Positions 6,483 to 13,541 of a stretch of 13,569 nt of DNA are shown piece after piece. The position numbers were made by a program, and so were the translations under genes. The DNA comes from an uncultured Chitinophagaceae bacterium. GTDB taxonomy: Bacteria > Bacteroidota > Bacteroidia > Chitinophagales > Chitinophagaceae. The notes under the pieces are model-generated. The model was not told where the DNA came from. It did no database searches and was given only the letters and a program-made list of their open reading frames with translations. Location of the stretch: NCBI GenBank assembly GCA_946885335.1, contig CAMPGG010000062.1:1-13569 (forward strand), written 5' to 3'. The first letter of the stretch is position 1. Each line of letters starts with the position of its first letter.

Positions 6483-8591
6483 TTATTTTTTATTTCCGTT
6501 TTTCTTGCCGGTTTTTCCATTACCGGGTTGACCATTCTTTTTAACAGTTTTAGAAGTCTTTGCAGATTTCATTTTGTGTTGAGTACCCTTTATCCTTTCC
6601 TGGGCTGATGCACTCATTTCATGTTCTTCTTTCATACTGGTTGCCACCACCCATTCGTAATCAAGCTGGCGTTTCAGCAAATTTGCAGCCACCACTTTGA
6701 TGTTCACTTTATCACCCATGCGAAATTGTTTACCACTCCGTAACCCCGCTAATGCATACTCGCTTTCCACATGCTTGAAATCATCGTAATGGGATAAGCT
6801 GGCAATACTTACAAGCCCTTCGCATTTATGTAATACAGTTTCAACAAAAAAACCGAATGAAGTAACGCCACTGATAACCCCTTCAAATTCTTCACCCAAA
6901 AAGTTCTTCATGTATTCTACCTGTTTGTACTTTGATGCAGATCTTTCACTTTCCATTGCCGCCCTTTCCCTTTCACTGCAGTGCCTGCATTTAGCCTCCA
7001 TCTTTTTATCAATCAAATATTGTTTATCCAGCGTTTGCTGCAACAAGCGGTGAACCATTACATCGGGATAGCGACGAATGGGTGAAGTAAAATGACAGTA
7101 ATTTTCAAATCCCAAACCGAAGTGACCAATATTCTCCGTTGTATATACAGCTTTCGCCATAGTCCGGATACCTAATTGTTCCAGCACATGTTGTTCGGGT
7201 TTACCTTTTACCTCGCTCAACATCTGGTTAAATGATGTTGTAATGGATTCAGGTGAAGACGTATCGAACTTATGCCCGAATTTCCTTGCAAATGCTATGA
7301 AGGGTAACAACTTTTCTTCATCGGGATTATCATGTACCCTGTAAGGTGCGGGTATTGGTTTTTCATTCACAATTATTTTTGAAAAATGTTGCGCCACAAA
7401 ACGATTTGCCAGCAACATGAATTCTTCTATAAGCTGGTGCGACTCCTTACTTTCCTTAACGACAATACCAATCGGTTTTCCTTTTTCATCCAGTTTAAAG
7501 CGTACTTCCGTTGATGAAAAATTAATGGCGCCTTTTGCAAATCGCTGTGCCCTTAGCTTTTTTGCAATATCATTAAACAGTATCACTTCATCTCTGTATA
7601 ATCCTTCCCCAGTTTCAATGATCTCCTGTACTTCTTCATAAGTAAAACGATGATTGGAATGAATAACCGTACGTCCCAGCCAATGTTTGTACACTTTACC
7701 TTCCCCATCCATTTCGAAAACTGCAGAAAATGTAAGTTTATCTTCTTTGGGACGAAGGGAACATAAAACATTTGAAATATGTTCCGGGAGCATCGGATTT
7801 ACTCTGTCAGGCAAATAAACAGATGTTGCTCTTTCATAAGCTTCGTTATCCAATTCAGTACCAGCTAAAACATAATGACTTACATCAGCAATGTGAACAC
7901 CAATTTCGTAATGGCCATTTGGTAATGTTTTAATTGATAAAGCATCGTCAAAATCTTTTGCATCAACCGGGTCAATCGTTACGGTCAATTCGTTCCTGAA
8001 ATCTCGCCGGCTGTCAATTTCCTTTTGTGAAATCGTTTCCGGCAGTCGTGCAGCTTCTTCCTGCACATCATCAGAAAAAACCAATGGAAATCCATTTTGT
8101 AAAAGTATTTCCTTCATCACCATATCATTCTGATCTTCCGGATCAAGAACGGAAATCACTTCACCCTCAGGACGTTTACCAGCTTTATCCCATTCCAATA
8201 AGCGAACCACTACCCTGTCACCATCCTTTGCTCCATTAAAATTTTTATGAGCGATATATACATCGGGCATGGGCTTTTCCATTTCAGGAATAAAAAAAGC
8301 GAAATTTTTATTTTCTTCAAGTCGCCCGATAAACTCATTTTGTTTACGTTTAACCACTTCCGTTATCACACCCTGCATTCTTTTACCCGTTTGACCATCT
8401 TTTATTTTTACCCTTACTGTATCACCATGAAGCGCAGTATTAAAATCACCGGGTTTAACCATGATATCCGATTCCACATTTTCAACAACCACATAACCCA
8501 TTCCCGCACGGGTTATATCCAATACCCCTTTAATGGTTACTTCTTTTGCCGATCTTTTATTTTTTTTCTCTTTGTCGTTTTTGCGTCCCAT
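6483..8591 (-). CDS. rnr: Ribonuclease R
   Basis: Processive 3'-to-5' exoribonuclease that degrades structured RNA, including rRNA and mRNA fragments and, in other bacteria, messages tagged by trans-translation. The 702 residues show two N-terminal cold-shock-like OB domains (about 20-80 and 85-150), the RNB catalytic domain (about 200-525), an S1 domain (about 566-650) and a Lys-rich tail (about 670-702). The four catalytic aspartates fall in DPVDAKDFDD as Asp207, Asp213, Asp215 and Asp216, with the spacing of E. coli RNase R. HFTSPIRRYPD at 500-510 is the RNB signature. The presence of both the S1 domain and the basic tail supports RNase R over a minimal RNase II. The ATG at 8591 follows the lpxK stop after 1 base, and the next gene starts 2 bases past the rnr stop, so translational coupling is likely. 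Confidence 0.96.
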   Translation of the reverse strand: MGRKNDKEKKNKRSAKEVTIKGVLDITRAGMGYVVVENVESDIMVKPGDFNTALHGDTVRVKIKDGQTGKRMQGVITEVVKRKQNEFIGRLEENKNFAFFIPEMEKPMPDVYIAHKNFNGAKDGDRVVVRLLEWDKAGKRPEGEVISVLDPEDQNDMVMKEILLQNGFPLVFSDDVQEEAARLPETISQKEIDSRRDFRNELTVTIDPVDAKDFDDALSIKTLPNGHYEIGVHIADVSHYVLAGTELDNEAYERATSVYLPDRVNPMLPEHISNVLCSLRPKEDKLTFSAVFEMDGEGKVYKHWLGRTVIHSNHRFTYEEVQEIIETGEGLYRDEVILFNDIAKKLRAQRFAKGAINFSSTEVRFKLDEKGKPIGIVVKESKESHQLIEEFMLLANRFVAQHFSKIIVNEKPIPAPYRVHDNPDEEKLLPFIAFARKFGHKFDTSSPESITTSFNQMLSEVKGKPEQHVLEQLGIRTMAKAVYTTENIGHFGLGFENYCHFTSPIRRYPDVMVHRLLQQTLDKQYLIDKKMEAKCRHCSERERAAMESERSASKYKQVEYMKNFLGEEFEGVISGVTSFGFFVETVLHKCEGLVSIASLSHYDDFKHVESEYALAGLRSGKQFRMGDKVNIKVVAANLLKRQLDYEWVVATSMKEEHEMSASAQERIKGTQHKMKSAKTSKTVKKNGQPGNGKTGKKNGNKK

Positions 8592-8592
8592 A

Positions 8593-9726
8593 CTAATTTA
8601 CTTTTTGATTATCAACAGAACTCAAGATGGTTTCCTGTAAACCTTTGACCTCCTTCTTTGGATTAAACTGTTCTATGAATTTAGTCACCAATTGATCAAA
8701 CTGTGGACCTTCGTTAAATAAAAACCGGTGTTCAATCGGAATTACAAATAAAGGCAATTCCGCCGCTTTACTTTCAAATTTTATCAAACGCATGGCATCC
8801 TTTTCCGTTGTAAGAATGATTTTATCCTGTGATTCCATGGATGCAAAACGTTTGCCGATATCTTTCCAGTCATCAATCGTAAATATATGGTGATCCCGGT
8901 AAGTCATCATATTATACAAATCGCACTGTTCGTCAAGATAGTTTTTCAATGGGCCGGGATTAGCGATACCTGTTACCAGCAACACTTCTGTTTGTTCATT
9001 GATCACTTTATGCTGCTGATAAGAAAGTATATGGTAAGGCAGGCCAAACTCTATCGTGGTAAAAAATATATGCTGGTGCGGCAGCGGATCAATTTCTTTT
9101 ACGGTTGCTTCTTTTGCTTTTTGAGAAAGATCAAAGGGACATTTTGTTACAACGATGATGTCGGCTCTTTGATAACTTTTCTTAAGATCCCTGAGATCAC
9201 CTGCCGGCAGGTAAAAATCACGGGTAAATAAGTTATTGCAATCAGTTAACAAAATATTTAACCCAGCCTTTATGGCCCGATGTTGAAAAGCATCATCCAA
9301 TAAAATCACATCCGTTTCCGGCCTGTCATGCAACAACTGGGGTATGGCCACAATTCTTTCTTCACCCACCGCCACTGCCACACCCGGGAATTTTTTATGA
9401 AACTGCAAAGGCTCATCACCAATTTCAAGTGCGGTTGAAAATTCATTGGCCAAATTATATCCTTTGGTTTTTCTTTTATAACCCCGGCTCAGGATACTGA
9501 TTTTTTGTTCATTTTGCAGCAGGCGGGTAAGATATTCTATCATCGGCGATTTCCCGGTTCCCCCAACAGACAGGTTGCCCACATTTATTACTGGCAGATT
9601 GAAGCTTACTGATTTAAATACACCAGCATCGTAAAGTTTATTGCGCACCCATATAGCCACCCAATAAAAAATGGAGAATGGTATTAATAAAATGCGGAAT
9701 GATTTAAGGAAGCCGTTAAAAAACAT
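8593..9726 (-). CDS. lpxK: Tetraacyldisaccharide 4'-kinase (lipid A)
   Basis: Inner-membrane-bound kinase that uses ATP to phosphorylate the 4' position of the tetraacyldisaccharide 1-phosphate, giving lipid IVA in lipid A synthesis. The 377-residue protein begins with a hydrophobic helix (about residues 10-28) that anchors it to the membrane. The P-loop NLSVGGTGKSP is at 51-61. Other conserved blocks are ILSRGYKRKTKGY (78-90), GDEPLQF (103-109), DDAFQHR (144-150) and YLPAGDLRD (172-180). It is somewhat longer than E. coli LpxK (328 residues), with a polar C-terminal end. The ATG at 9726 overlaps the end of the cyclo-ligase gene by 11 bases, and the stop is 1 base before rnr, so expression is tied to both. 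Its presence shows that the organism has an outer membrane with lipid A. Confidence 0.95.
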   Translation of the reverse strand: MFFNGFLKSFRILLIPFSIFYWVAIWVRNKLYDAGVFKSVSFNLPVINVGNLSVGGTGKSPMIEYLTRLLQNEQKISILSRGYKRKTKGYNLANEFSTALEIGDEPLQFHKKFPGVAVAVGEERIVAIPQLLHDRPETDVILLDDAFQHRAIKAGLNILLTDCNNLFTRDFYLPAGDLRDLKKSYQRADIIVVTKCPFDLSQKAKEATVKEIDPLPHQHIFFTTIEFGLPYHILSYQQHKVINEQTEVLLVTGIANPGPLKNYLDEQCDLYNMMTYRDHHIFTIDDWKDIGKRFASMESQDKIILTTEKDAMRLIKFESKAAELPLFVIPIEHRFLFNEGPQFDQLVTKFIEQFNPKKEVKGLQETILSSVDNQKVN

Positions 9727-10285
9727 ACACGTTTTGTGGTGTAATACAAAGGTCTAAAGGTACATCAAATTCATTGGCATCTTCCAGCACGGGAATGGGC
9801 TCAAAAAACGAAAAACCGATCTTTATACAATCCGCACGGCACTGCGTTAGATACCTGTCATAAAATCCTTTTCCATAACCGACCCGGTAACCGCGATGAT
9901 CGCATATAATGAGTGGAACAAAAACAAGATCGATCGTTTTTGGGTCTACTACCTGGTCACTCTCTGGTTCATAAATATTATACTCGTGTTTTGTAAATGG
10001 TGTATCTATATCCGTTACCACGGCATGCATGGCATTTTTTGTAAAATCGGATTTTGGATAAAGCACCTGCATCCCGGGATTTCTGAAACGCAAAAATTCT
10101 GTAAAGAGATGTGTAGCAGGTTCATTATTTTCCTCGATGGGCCAATAACTGAAAAGATGATCAACAAAAGGCAGATCGCAACTTTGAAACTGGATCAGCA
10201 TCAAATCATTTAGTTTTTCCATTTGCTGTTCCGATAATTCCAAACGCTGTTGTTTAAATAATGACCTTGCTTCCGTTTTCTTCAT
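9716..10285 (-). CDS. 5-formyltetrahydrofolate cyclo-ligase
   Basis: ATP-dependent enzyme that turns 5-formyltetrahydrofolate into 5,10-methenyltetrahydrofolate and returns this inhibitory folate to the one-carbon pool in the cytosol. The 189 residues are the usual length for the family (YgfA/MTHFS). The strongest signature is RVGYGKGFYDRY at 134-145, the phosphate-binding loop, preceded by DLVFVPLIICD (119-129). NIYEP at 103-107 matches the conserved EP substrate-side motif, and the N-terminal basic helix (residues 1-20) is typical. The start is ATG at 10285, 18 bases after the rsmD stop, and the 3' end overlaps lpxK by 11 bases. Nothing looks broken. The link with its lipid and RNA neighbours is by co-expression, not by pathway. 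Confidence 0.94.
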   Translation of the reverse strand: MKKTEARSLFKQQRLELSEQQMEKLNDLMLIQFQSCDLPFVDHLFSYWPIEENNEPATHLFTEFLRFRNPGMQVLYPKSDFTKNAMHAVVTDIDTPFTKHEYNIYEPESDQVVDPKTIDLVFVPLIICDHRGYRVGYGKGFYDRYLTQCRADCIKIGFSFFEPIPVLEDANEFDVPLDLCITPQNVYVF

Positions 10286-10303
10286 GCATTCAATTTAAAA
10301 TGA

Positions 10304-10843
10304 TCACGATTCAATAAAAATGGAAAATACGGTAGTACCATAAGTTCTTTCTTCATGAAAATGTGGTTGATCCTTGTAATTATTCCGGGGAGTATGTTCA
10401 AGTACAAACCAGCCATCTTTTTTTAATAATTTTTTTTCAAAAATTTTAACTGGTAATTCATCAATGGTTGTTAATGCATATGGAGGTCCTGCAAAAATGA
10501 AATCAAATTTTTCATCACATTGTTCAATGAACCTGAATACATCCATTTTTACAACGTTGAAATTCGAAATTTTAAAATCCGCAGCGGTTGATTTAATAAA
10601 ATTGTACATCTTATCATCCTTTTCAACCACCGTTAAATCTGTTGCACCCCGGGAAGCCAGTTCATAACTTATACTCCCGGTGCCACCAAAGAGATCTAAA
10701 GTTTTGAGATCTTCGAAATCAATATTATTTTGTAAAATATTAAACAGCGCCTCTTTGGCAATATCGGTTGTAGGACGTGTATGCGGCATTTTAGCCGGTG
10801 GTTTTACTTTTCTTCCTCCCAAATTACCACTTATGATACGCAT
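10304..10843 (-). CDS. rsmD: 16S rRNA (guanine966-N2)-methyltransferase RsmD
   Basis: S-adenosylmethionine-dependent enzyme that methylates G966 (E. coli numbering) of 16S rRNA during small-subunit assembly. The 179-residue protein opens with MRIISGNLGGRKVKPP, and TRPTTDIAKEALFNIL (22-37) matches the RsmD N-terminal signature. The SAM-binding motif is LDLFGGTGSISYELASRGA (49-67), with the acidic VVEKDD at 72-77. The catalytic motif IV, normally D/NPPY or D/NPPF, reads AGPPY at 118-122, so the polar first residue is replaced by glycine. Everything else looks intact and full length, so I take it as functional or as a lineage variant. The ATG at 10843 lies inside the end of the DUF3822 gene (13-base overlap), which suggests coupled translation. 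The next gene starts 18 bases downstream. Confidence 0.94.
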   Translation of the reverse strand: MRIISGNLGGRKVKPPAKMPHTRPTTDIAKEALFNILQNNIDFEDLKTLDLFGGTGSISYELASRGATDLTVVEKDDKMYNFIKSTAADFKISNFNVVKMDVFRFIEQCDEKFDFIFAGPPYALTTIDELPVKIFEKKLLKKDGWFVLEHTPRNNYKDQPHFHEERTYGTTVFSIFIES

Positions 10844-11664
10844 GCCGCTAATTTATAAATGGATGAAAAAAAGTGTGCCGGGTGTTCCTTAAAATCTTCT
10901 GTAAAACGAACCTGGTCAGGCACCTGGTCAAATTGAACATGTGTAAAATATTTATGCAGGCTGGCATAAGCTGCCGATGATTCATCAATTAAACCTTCAA
11001 TAATAATTTTCACTTCCTGCTGCAAAATCCCTAATTGAAAACAAATCCTGGCCAGGTAAAAAACCAGGTCAGCCGGTGATTCGTAAGGGAACATTTGCAC
11101 CAATTGCAATTGATTATGTTTAATAGCATAAACCGTTATTTGCGATGGTTTAAAATCAACGATCAATTGAGGTGTTTCGTCTGGCGGAAAGTGGATGTTA
11201 CGAATACCAGCGGTAAATCCATGTAGATATTTTGCATGGCTGTAATGCCGGTTCATCCAATCGTACATATGTTGTGGCGCCTGGTACACATTATAAAAAT
11301 CAAATCCTTCCACTTTTTCACTGATCACTTTATGATTGTTCGTCTGCCCGTGCAAAACTTCTAAAAGTGTATTGGTGGATTGTTCCTGGTAAAATTTTTC
11401 AGGTATCAAAATATTTTGGGCCACCTGCCAGGCAATGATCACCTGGTAAAAAGAATTTTTTAGCTCCGGGTGTTTTTCAAATACCTGGTAAAGCAAAACT
11501 TCTTCTTCTTGCTGATTACCGGAATAAAAAGCTACCTGTTGAATTTCGTTGTTACCCATACCCATCACGCCAAAGAATACATGTTGTGGTCCCACTTCCA
11601 TCAATAAAACCGATTGAGCAGCATCTGCCTGCGCAACTGGCTGAATATTTAATAATTGATTCAC
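10831..11664 (-). CDS. DUF3822 family protein
   Basis: A 277-residue soluble protein without signal peptide or membrane segment. It resembles the Bacteroidota DUF3822 family, which commonly lies beside rsmD; no biochemical function is established. It appears to have two similar halves, with beta-rich starts at about residues 18-36 (SVLLMEVGPQHVFFGVM) and 167-178 (PQLIVDFKPSQITVYAI). This recalls the duplicated fold of actin-like ATPases, but I see no convincing nucleotide-binding motif. The start is GTG at 11664. An in-frame TAA lies upstream, and the only early ATG (residue 22) would cut into the first beta strand, so GTG is preferred. It is the first gene of the six-gene block and overlaps rsmD by 13 bases, so a role in ribosome assembly or rRNA modification is a reasonable guess. 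Confidence 0.8.
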   Translation of the reverse strand: MNQLLNIQPVAQADAAQSVLLMEVGPQHVFFGVMGMGNNEIQQVAFYSGNQQEEEVLLYQVFEKHPELKNSFYQVIIAWQVAQNILIPEKFYQEQSTNTLLEVLHGQTNNHKVISEKVEGFDFYNVYQAPQHMYDWMNRHYSHAKYLHGFTAGIRNIHFPPDETPQLIVDFKPSQITVYAIKHNQLQLVQMFPYESPADLVFYLARICFQLGILQQEVKIIIEGLIDESSAAYASLHKYFTHVQFDQVPDQVRFTEDFKEHPAHFFSSIYKLAACVS

Positions 11665-11699
11665 ACGCTGTTTTTTTACGCTGCAATGTAATTTTTTTT
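11665..11699. repeat. ACGCTG direct repeat with T7 and T8 tracts
   Basis: Directly upstream of the DUF3822 GTG start, the plus strand carries ACGCTG at 11665-11670 and again at 11678-11683, separated by seven T residues. A run of eight T residues follows at 11692-11699. On the minus strand this is an A-rich leader, which suits Bacteroidota translation starts lacking a Shine-Dalgarno sequence. The tracts are also prone to slippage. No clear TAnnTTTG promoter for the block was found here. Confidence 0.4.
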
Positions 11700-11726
11700 A
11701 CTGAAGGAGGTTGTCCCTGTTCATTG

Positions 11727-11756
11727 GTTGCAGCAAGCATTTAAATTGTAGGTTTG
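11727..11756 (+). promoter_or_regulatory. Candidate promoter of MATE gene
   Basis: TAGGTTTG at 11749-11756 is an exact match to the Bacteroidota -7 consensus TAnnTTTG. A GTTG at 11727-11730, 18 bases upstream, approximates the -33 TTTG. The ATG follows 13 bases after the -7 box, so the leader would be only about 8 nucleotides. This is the best promoter match in the window, although one position of the -33 box deviates. Confidence 0.5.
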
Positions 11757-11764
11757 CGAACCTA
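11749..11764. promoter_or_regulatory. Operator-like inverted repeat on MATE promoter
   Basis: TAGGTT-TGCG-AACCTA is an inverted repeat with two perfect six-base arms and a four-base centre. Its left arm and centre cover the candidate -7 box, and its right arm ends 5 bases before the MATE ATG. A repressor bound here would block transcription of the transporter. It could instead form a short hairpin at the start of the message. No regulator gene lies next to it in this window. Confidence 0.35.
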
Positions 11765-11769
11765 ACCAA

Positions 11770-13128
11770 ATGGCTTCCGAAAAAAATTCACTGCAATTAA
11801 CGGTCACTAACAGGCAGATCCTGAAAATCGCCCTGCCAATCAGTCTTGCCATATTGGTTCCCCAGTTGAATTTTATTACCAATAATATTTTCCTGGGTCA
11901 TTATAGTACCGAGGCCCTTGCAGTAGCCAGCATCACAGGTGTATATTACCTGATTTTTGCAGGTATTGGTTATGGTTTGAATAATGGCTTGCAGGCATTG
12001 ATATCCAGGCGGGCAGGTGAAGGCAGAATCCATGAAATTGGAAAATTATTTAACCAGGGCGTTTATATCGCTATGGGTATAGCCGCCATAGGTATCCTGT
12101 TGACCTATTTTGCTGCGCCTGCTATCTTGAAATATGCGCTTAGTTCGCCAGAGAAATATGAACAGTCCATTTCTTTTTTAAAGATCCGCATTTGGGGCCT
12201 GCCATTTCTTTACATCTTTCAAATGCGAAATGCGCTGTTGGTTGGCACTAACCAGGCAAGGTACCTGGTGATCGGTAGCATTGCGGAAACAGGAACAAAT
12301 ATCATCCTTGATTACCTATTTATTTTTGGAAAAATGGGCCTGCCAGCATTCGGTTTTAATGGTGCTGCTATTGCATCCGTTATTGCAGAATTTACAGGCA
12401 TGCTGGTCATTTACCTGGTGATCAGGCTTAAAGGTATCAGCAAAAGATTTTCATTATTTGCTACTTTCAGGCTGGATAAAAAAGTAATGAAACTCATTTT
12501 ATCCATGTCTTCACCACTGATATTTCAACATGCAATCAGCATCATCAGCTGGGAGTTCTTTTTTATTTTGATTGAAAGAAATCAAAGCACTCAATACGAC
12601 CTGGCTGTTTCCAATACCATGCGAAATATCTTTGGCTTTTTCGGCGTTTTTATCTGGGCTTTTGCCGCAACTGCCAATACGATGGTAAGCAATGTAATGG
12701 GGCAGCAACGACAAGCGGAAGTAATAAAACTGGTTCATAAGATCATTAAACTTAGTTTGATAGGATCCATCTCTGCAGCCATACTGCTAAATTTATTTCC
12801 ATCCGTTTTATTATCCATTTATGGACAGCCACAAGGATTTATTGATGCTGCTATACCCGTGGTGCGTGTGATTTCTATAGCTATGATCTTCATGACCTTT
12901 GCAACAGTTTGGCTGAATGCGGTAACGGGAACAGGTAACAGCCGGATCACTTTACTCATTGAAGTGGTGGCCATTATTTTATACTGTATTTACGTTTACT
13001 TCATTATGGAGAAATGGAAAATGCCTGTTAGTTTTGGCTGGATGTCAGAATGGATATACTGGCTCAGTTTATTTTCTCTTTCATTTTTTTATATGAGAAC
13101 AGGAAAATGGAAACTGAAAGTGATCTGA
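11770..13128 (+). CDS. MATE family efflux transporter
   Basis: Inner-membrane antiporter of the multidrug and toxin extrusion family, which exports organic cations, drugs or metabolites using a Na+ or H+ gradient. The 452-residue product has about 12 hydrophobic segments in two related halves (about 16-220 and 240-447). Family marks include PQLNFITNNIFLG (31-43) in the first segment and the stretch NIILDYLFIFGKMGLPAFGF followed by NGAAIAS (177-203), the classic end of the N-terminal half. WEFFFILIER (261-270) lies in the first long segment of the second half. It is the only plus-strand gene and diverges from the DUF3822 block. It has its own candidate promoter with an overlapping inverted repeat. 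The ATG at 11770 directly precedes a polar 15-residue arm, so this start fits. The transported compound cannot be told from sequence. Confidence 0.93.
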   Translation: MASEKNSLQLTVTNRQILKIALPISLAILVPQLNFITNNIFLGHYSTEALAVASITGVYYLIFAGIGYGLNNGLQALISRRAGEGRIHEIGKLFNQGVYIAMGIAAIGILLTYFAAPAILKYALSSPEKYEQSISFLKIRIWGLPFLYIFQMRNALLVGTNQARYLVIGSIAETGTNIILDYLFIFGKMGLPAFGFNGAAIASVIAEFTGMLVIYLVIRLKGISKRFSLFATFRLDKKVMKLILSMSSPLIFQHAISIISWEFFFILIERNQSTQYDLAVSNTMRNIFGFFGVFIWAFAATANTMVSNVMGQQRQAEVIKLVHKIIKLSLIGSISAAILLNLFPSVLLSIYGQPQGFIDAAIPVVRVISIAMIFMTFATVWLNAVTGTGNSRITLLIEVVAIILYCIYVYFIMEKWKMPVSFGWMSEWIYWLSLFSLSFFYMRTGKWKLKVI

Positions 13129-13140
13129 TAAAAAAACTTA

Positions 13141-13515
13141 TTAATTAAATATCTTCTGATAGGTTACACCTACTTTCCCTGAAAAATTCTCAAATGGCGG
13201 GGTAAGTTTAGTAATTGAAATGTTTACTTCTTTAACACCAGCAAATTCTTTATGTATAAGGTTTGCAATATCCATGGCCAGTGTTTCTAATAAAGCTTCC
13301 CGCTGCTGCATTCTTTTTTTGACCAACTCAAACAAGTTTACATAGCTGATGGATTCTTCCATGTTTCGAATTATTTCCACTGCTGGATGAATACGTACAC
13401 GCAGATCAATTTCAAACTCATTACCTGTAAAAGATTCGTTCTCATACAAACCATGGTAACCATAAAAGCGAACCTGTTTCAGTTCAATTGTCAGGTGATG
13501 GGAATGATGGCTCAT
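13141..13515 (-). CDS. folB: Dihydroneopterin aldolase
   Basis: Cytosolic enzyme of folate synthesis that cleaves 7,8-dihydroneopterin to 6-hydroxymethyl-7,8-dihydropterin and glycolaldehyde. The 124-residue length is normal for the family. Visible marks are GYHGLYENE (19-27) with the substrate-binding glutamate, ISYVNLFELV (56-65) with the conserved tyrosine, LLETLAMDIA (75-84), and ITKLTPP (101-107) with the likely catalytic Lys103. GKVGVTY (113-119) closes the fold. The start is ATG at 13515, giving an unusual His-rich beginning, MSHHSHH. This looks natural, because an ordinary protein follows in frame. The gene converges on the MATE gene with 12 bases between stops. No GC-rich terminator hairpin is visible there, only AT-rich sequence including the palindrome TTAATTAA at 13141-13148. 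Confidence 0.94.
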   Translation of the reverse strand: MSHHSHHLTIELKQVRFYGYHGLYENESFTGNEFEIDLRVRIHPAVEIIRNMEESISYVNLFELVKKRMQQREALLETLAMDIANLIHKEFAGVKEVNISITKLTPPFENFSGKVGVTYQKIFN

Positions 13516-13541
13516 GAACGGAATTAATTTTAAAAAGAAAA

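Noticed and set aside
8247..8648. 133-codon plus-strand frame inside rnr and the lpxK end
   Set aside because: It is antisense to the well-supported RNase R gene, is rich in Phe, Tyr and His as expected from reverse frames of Lys-rich coding sequence, and has no start context or domain.
10831..11664. Many CCTGG/CCAGG occurrences within DUF3822 and its neighbours
   Set aside because: They arise from repeated YQV, WQV, DQV and LA codon choices in coding sequence. Spacing is irregular and no repeat unit larger than about 8 bases is shared, so this is not a repeat array.
11705..11713. GGAGG-like Shine-Dalgarno sequence on the plus strand upstream of the MATE gene
   Set aside because: It is about 60 bases before the MATE ATG, no in-frame start follows it, and the phylum rarely uses such sites.
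11552..11740. Open frame on the minus strand upstream of and overlapping DUF3822 (62 codons)
   Set aside because: It lies in another frame over the start of DUF3822, has no recognisable motif, and its composition is that of a shadow frame.
13129..13150. Terminator between the convergent MATE and folB genes
   Set aside because: A T-run and the palindrome TTAATTAA are present, but there is no GC-containing stem, so an intrinsic terminator cannot be supported.
13513..13515. His-rich FolB N-terminus (MSHHSHH) as an artificial affinity tag
   Set aside because: The histidines are interrupted by serine and the gene sits in normal genomic context with a native upstream region, so this is a natural sequence.
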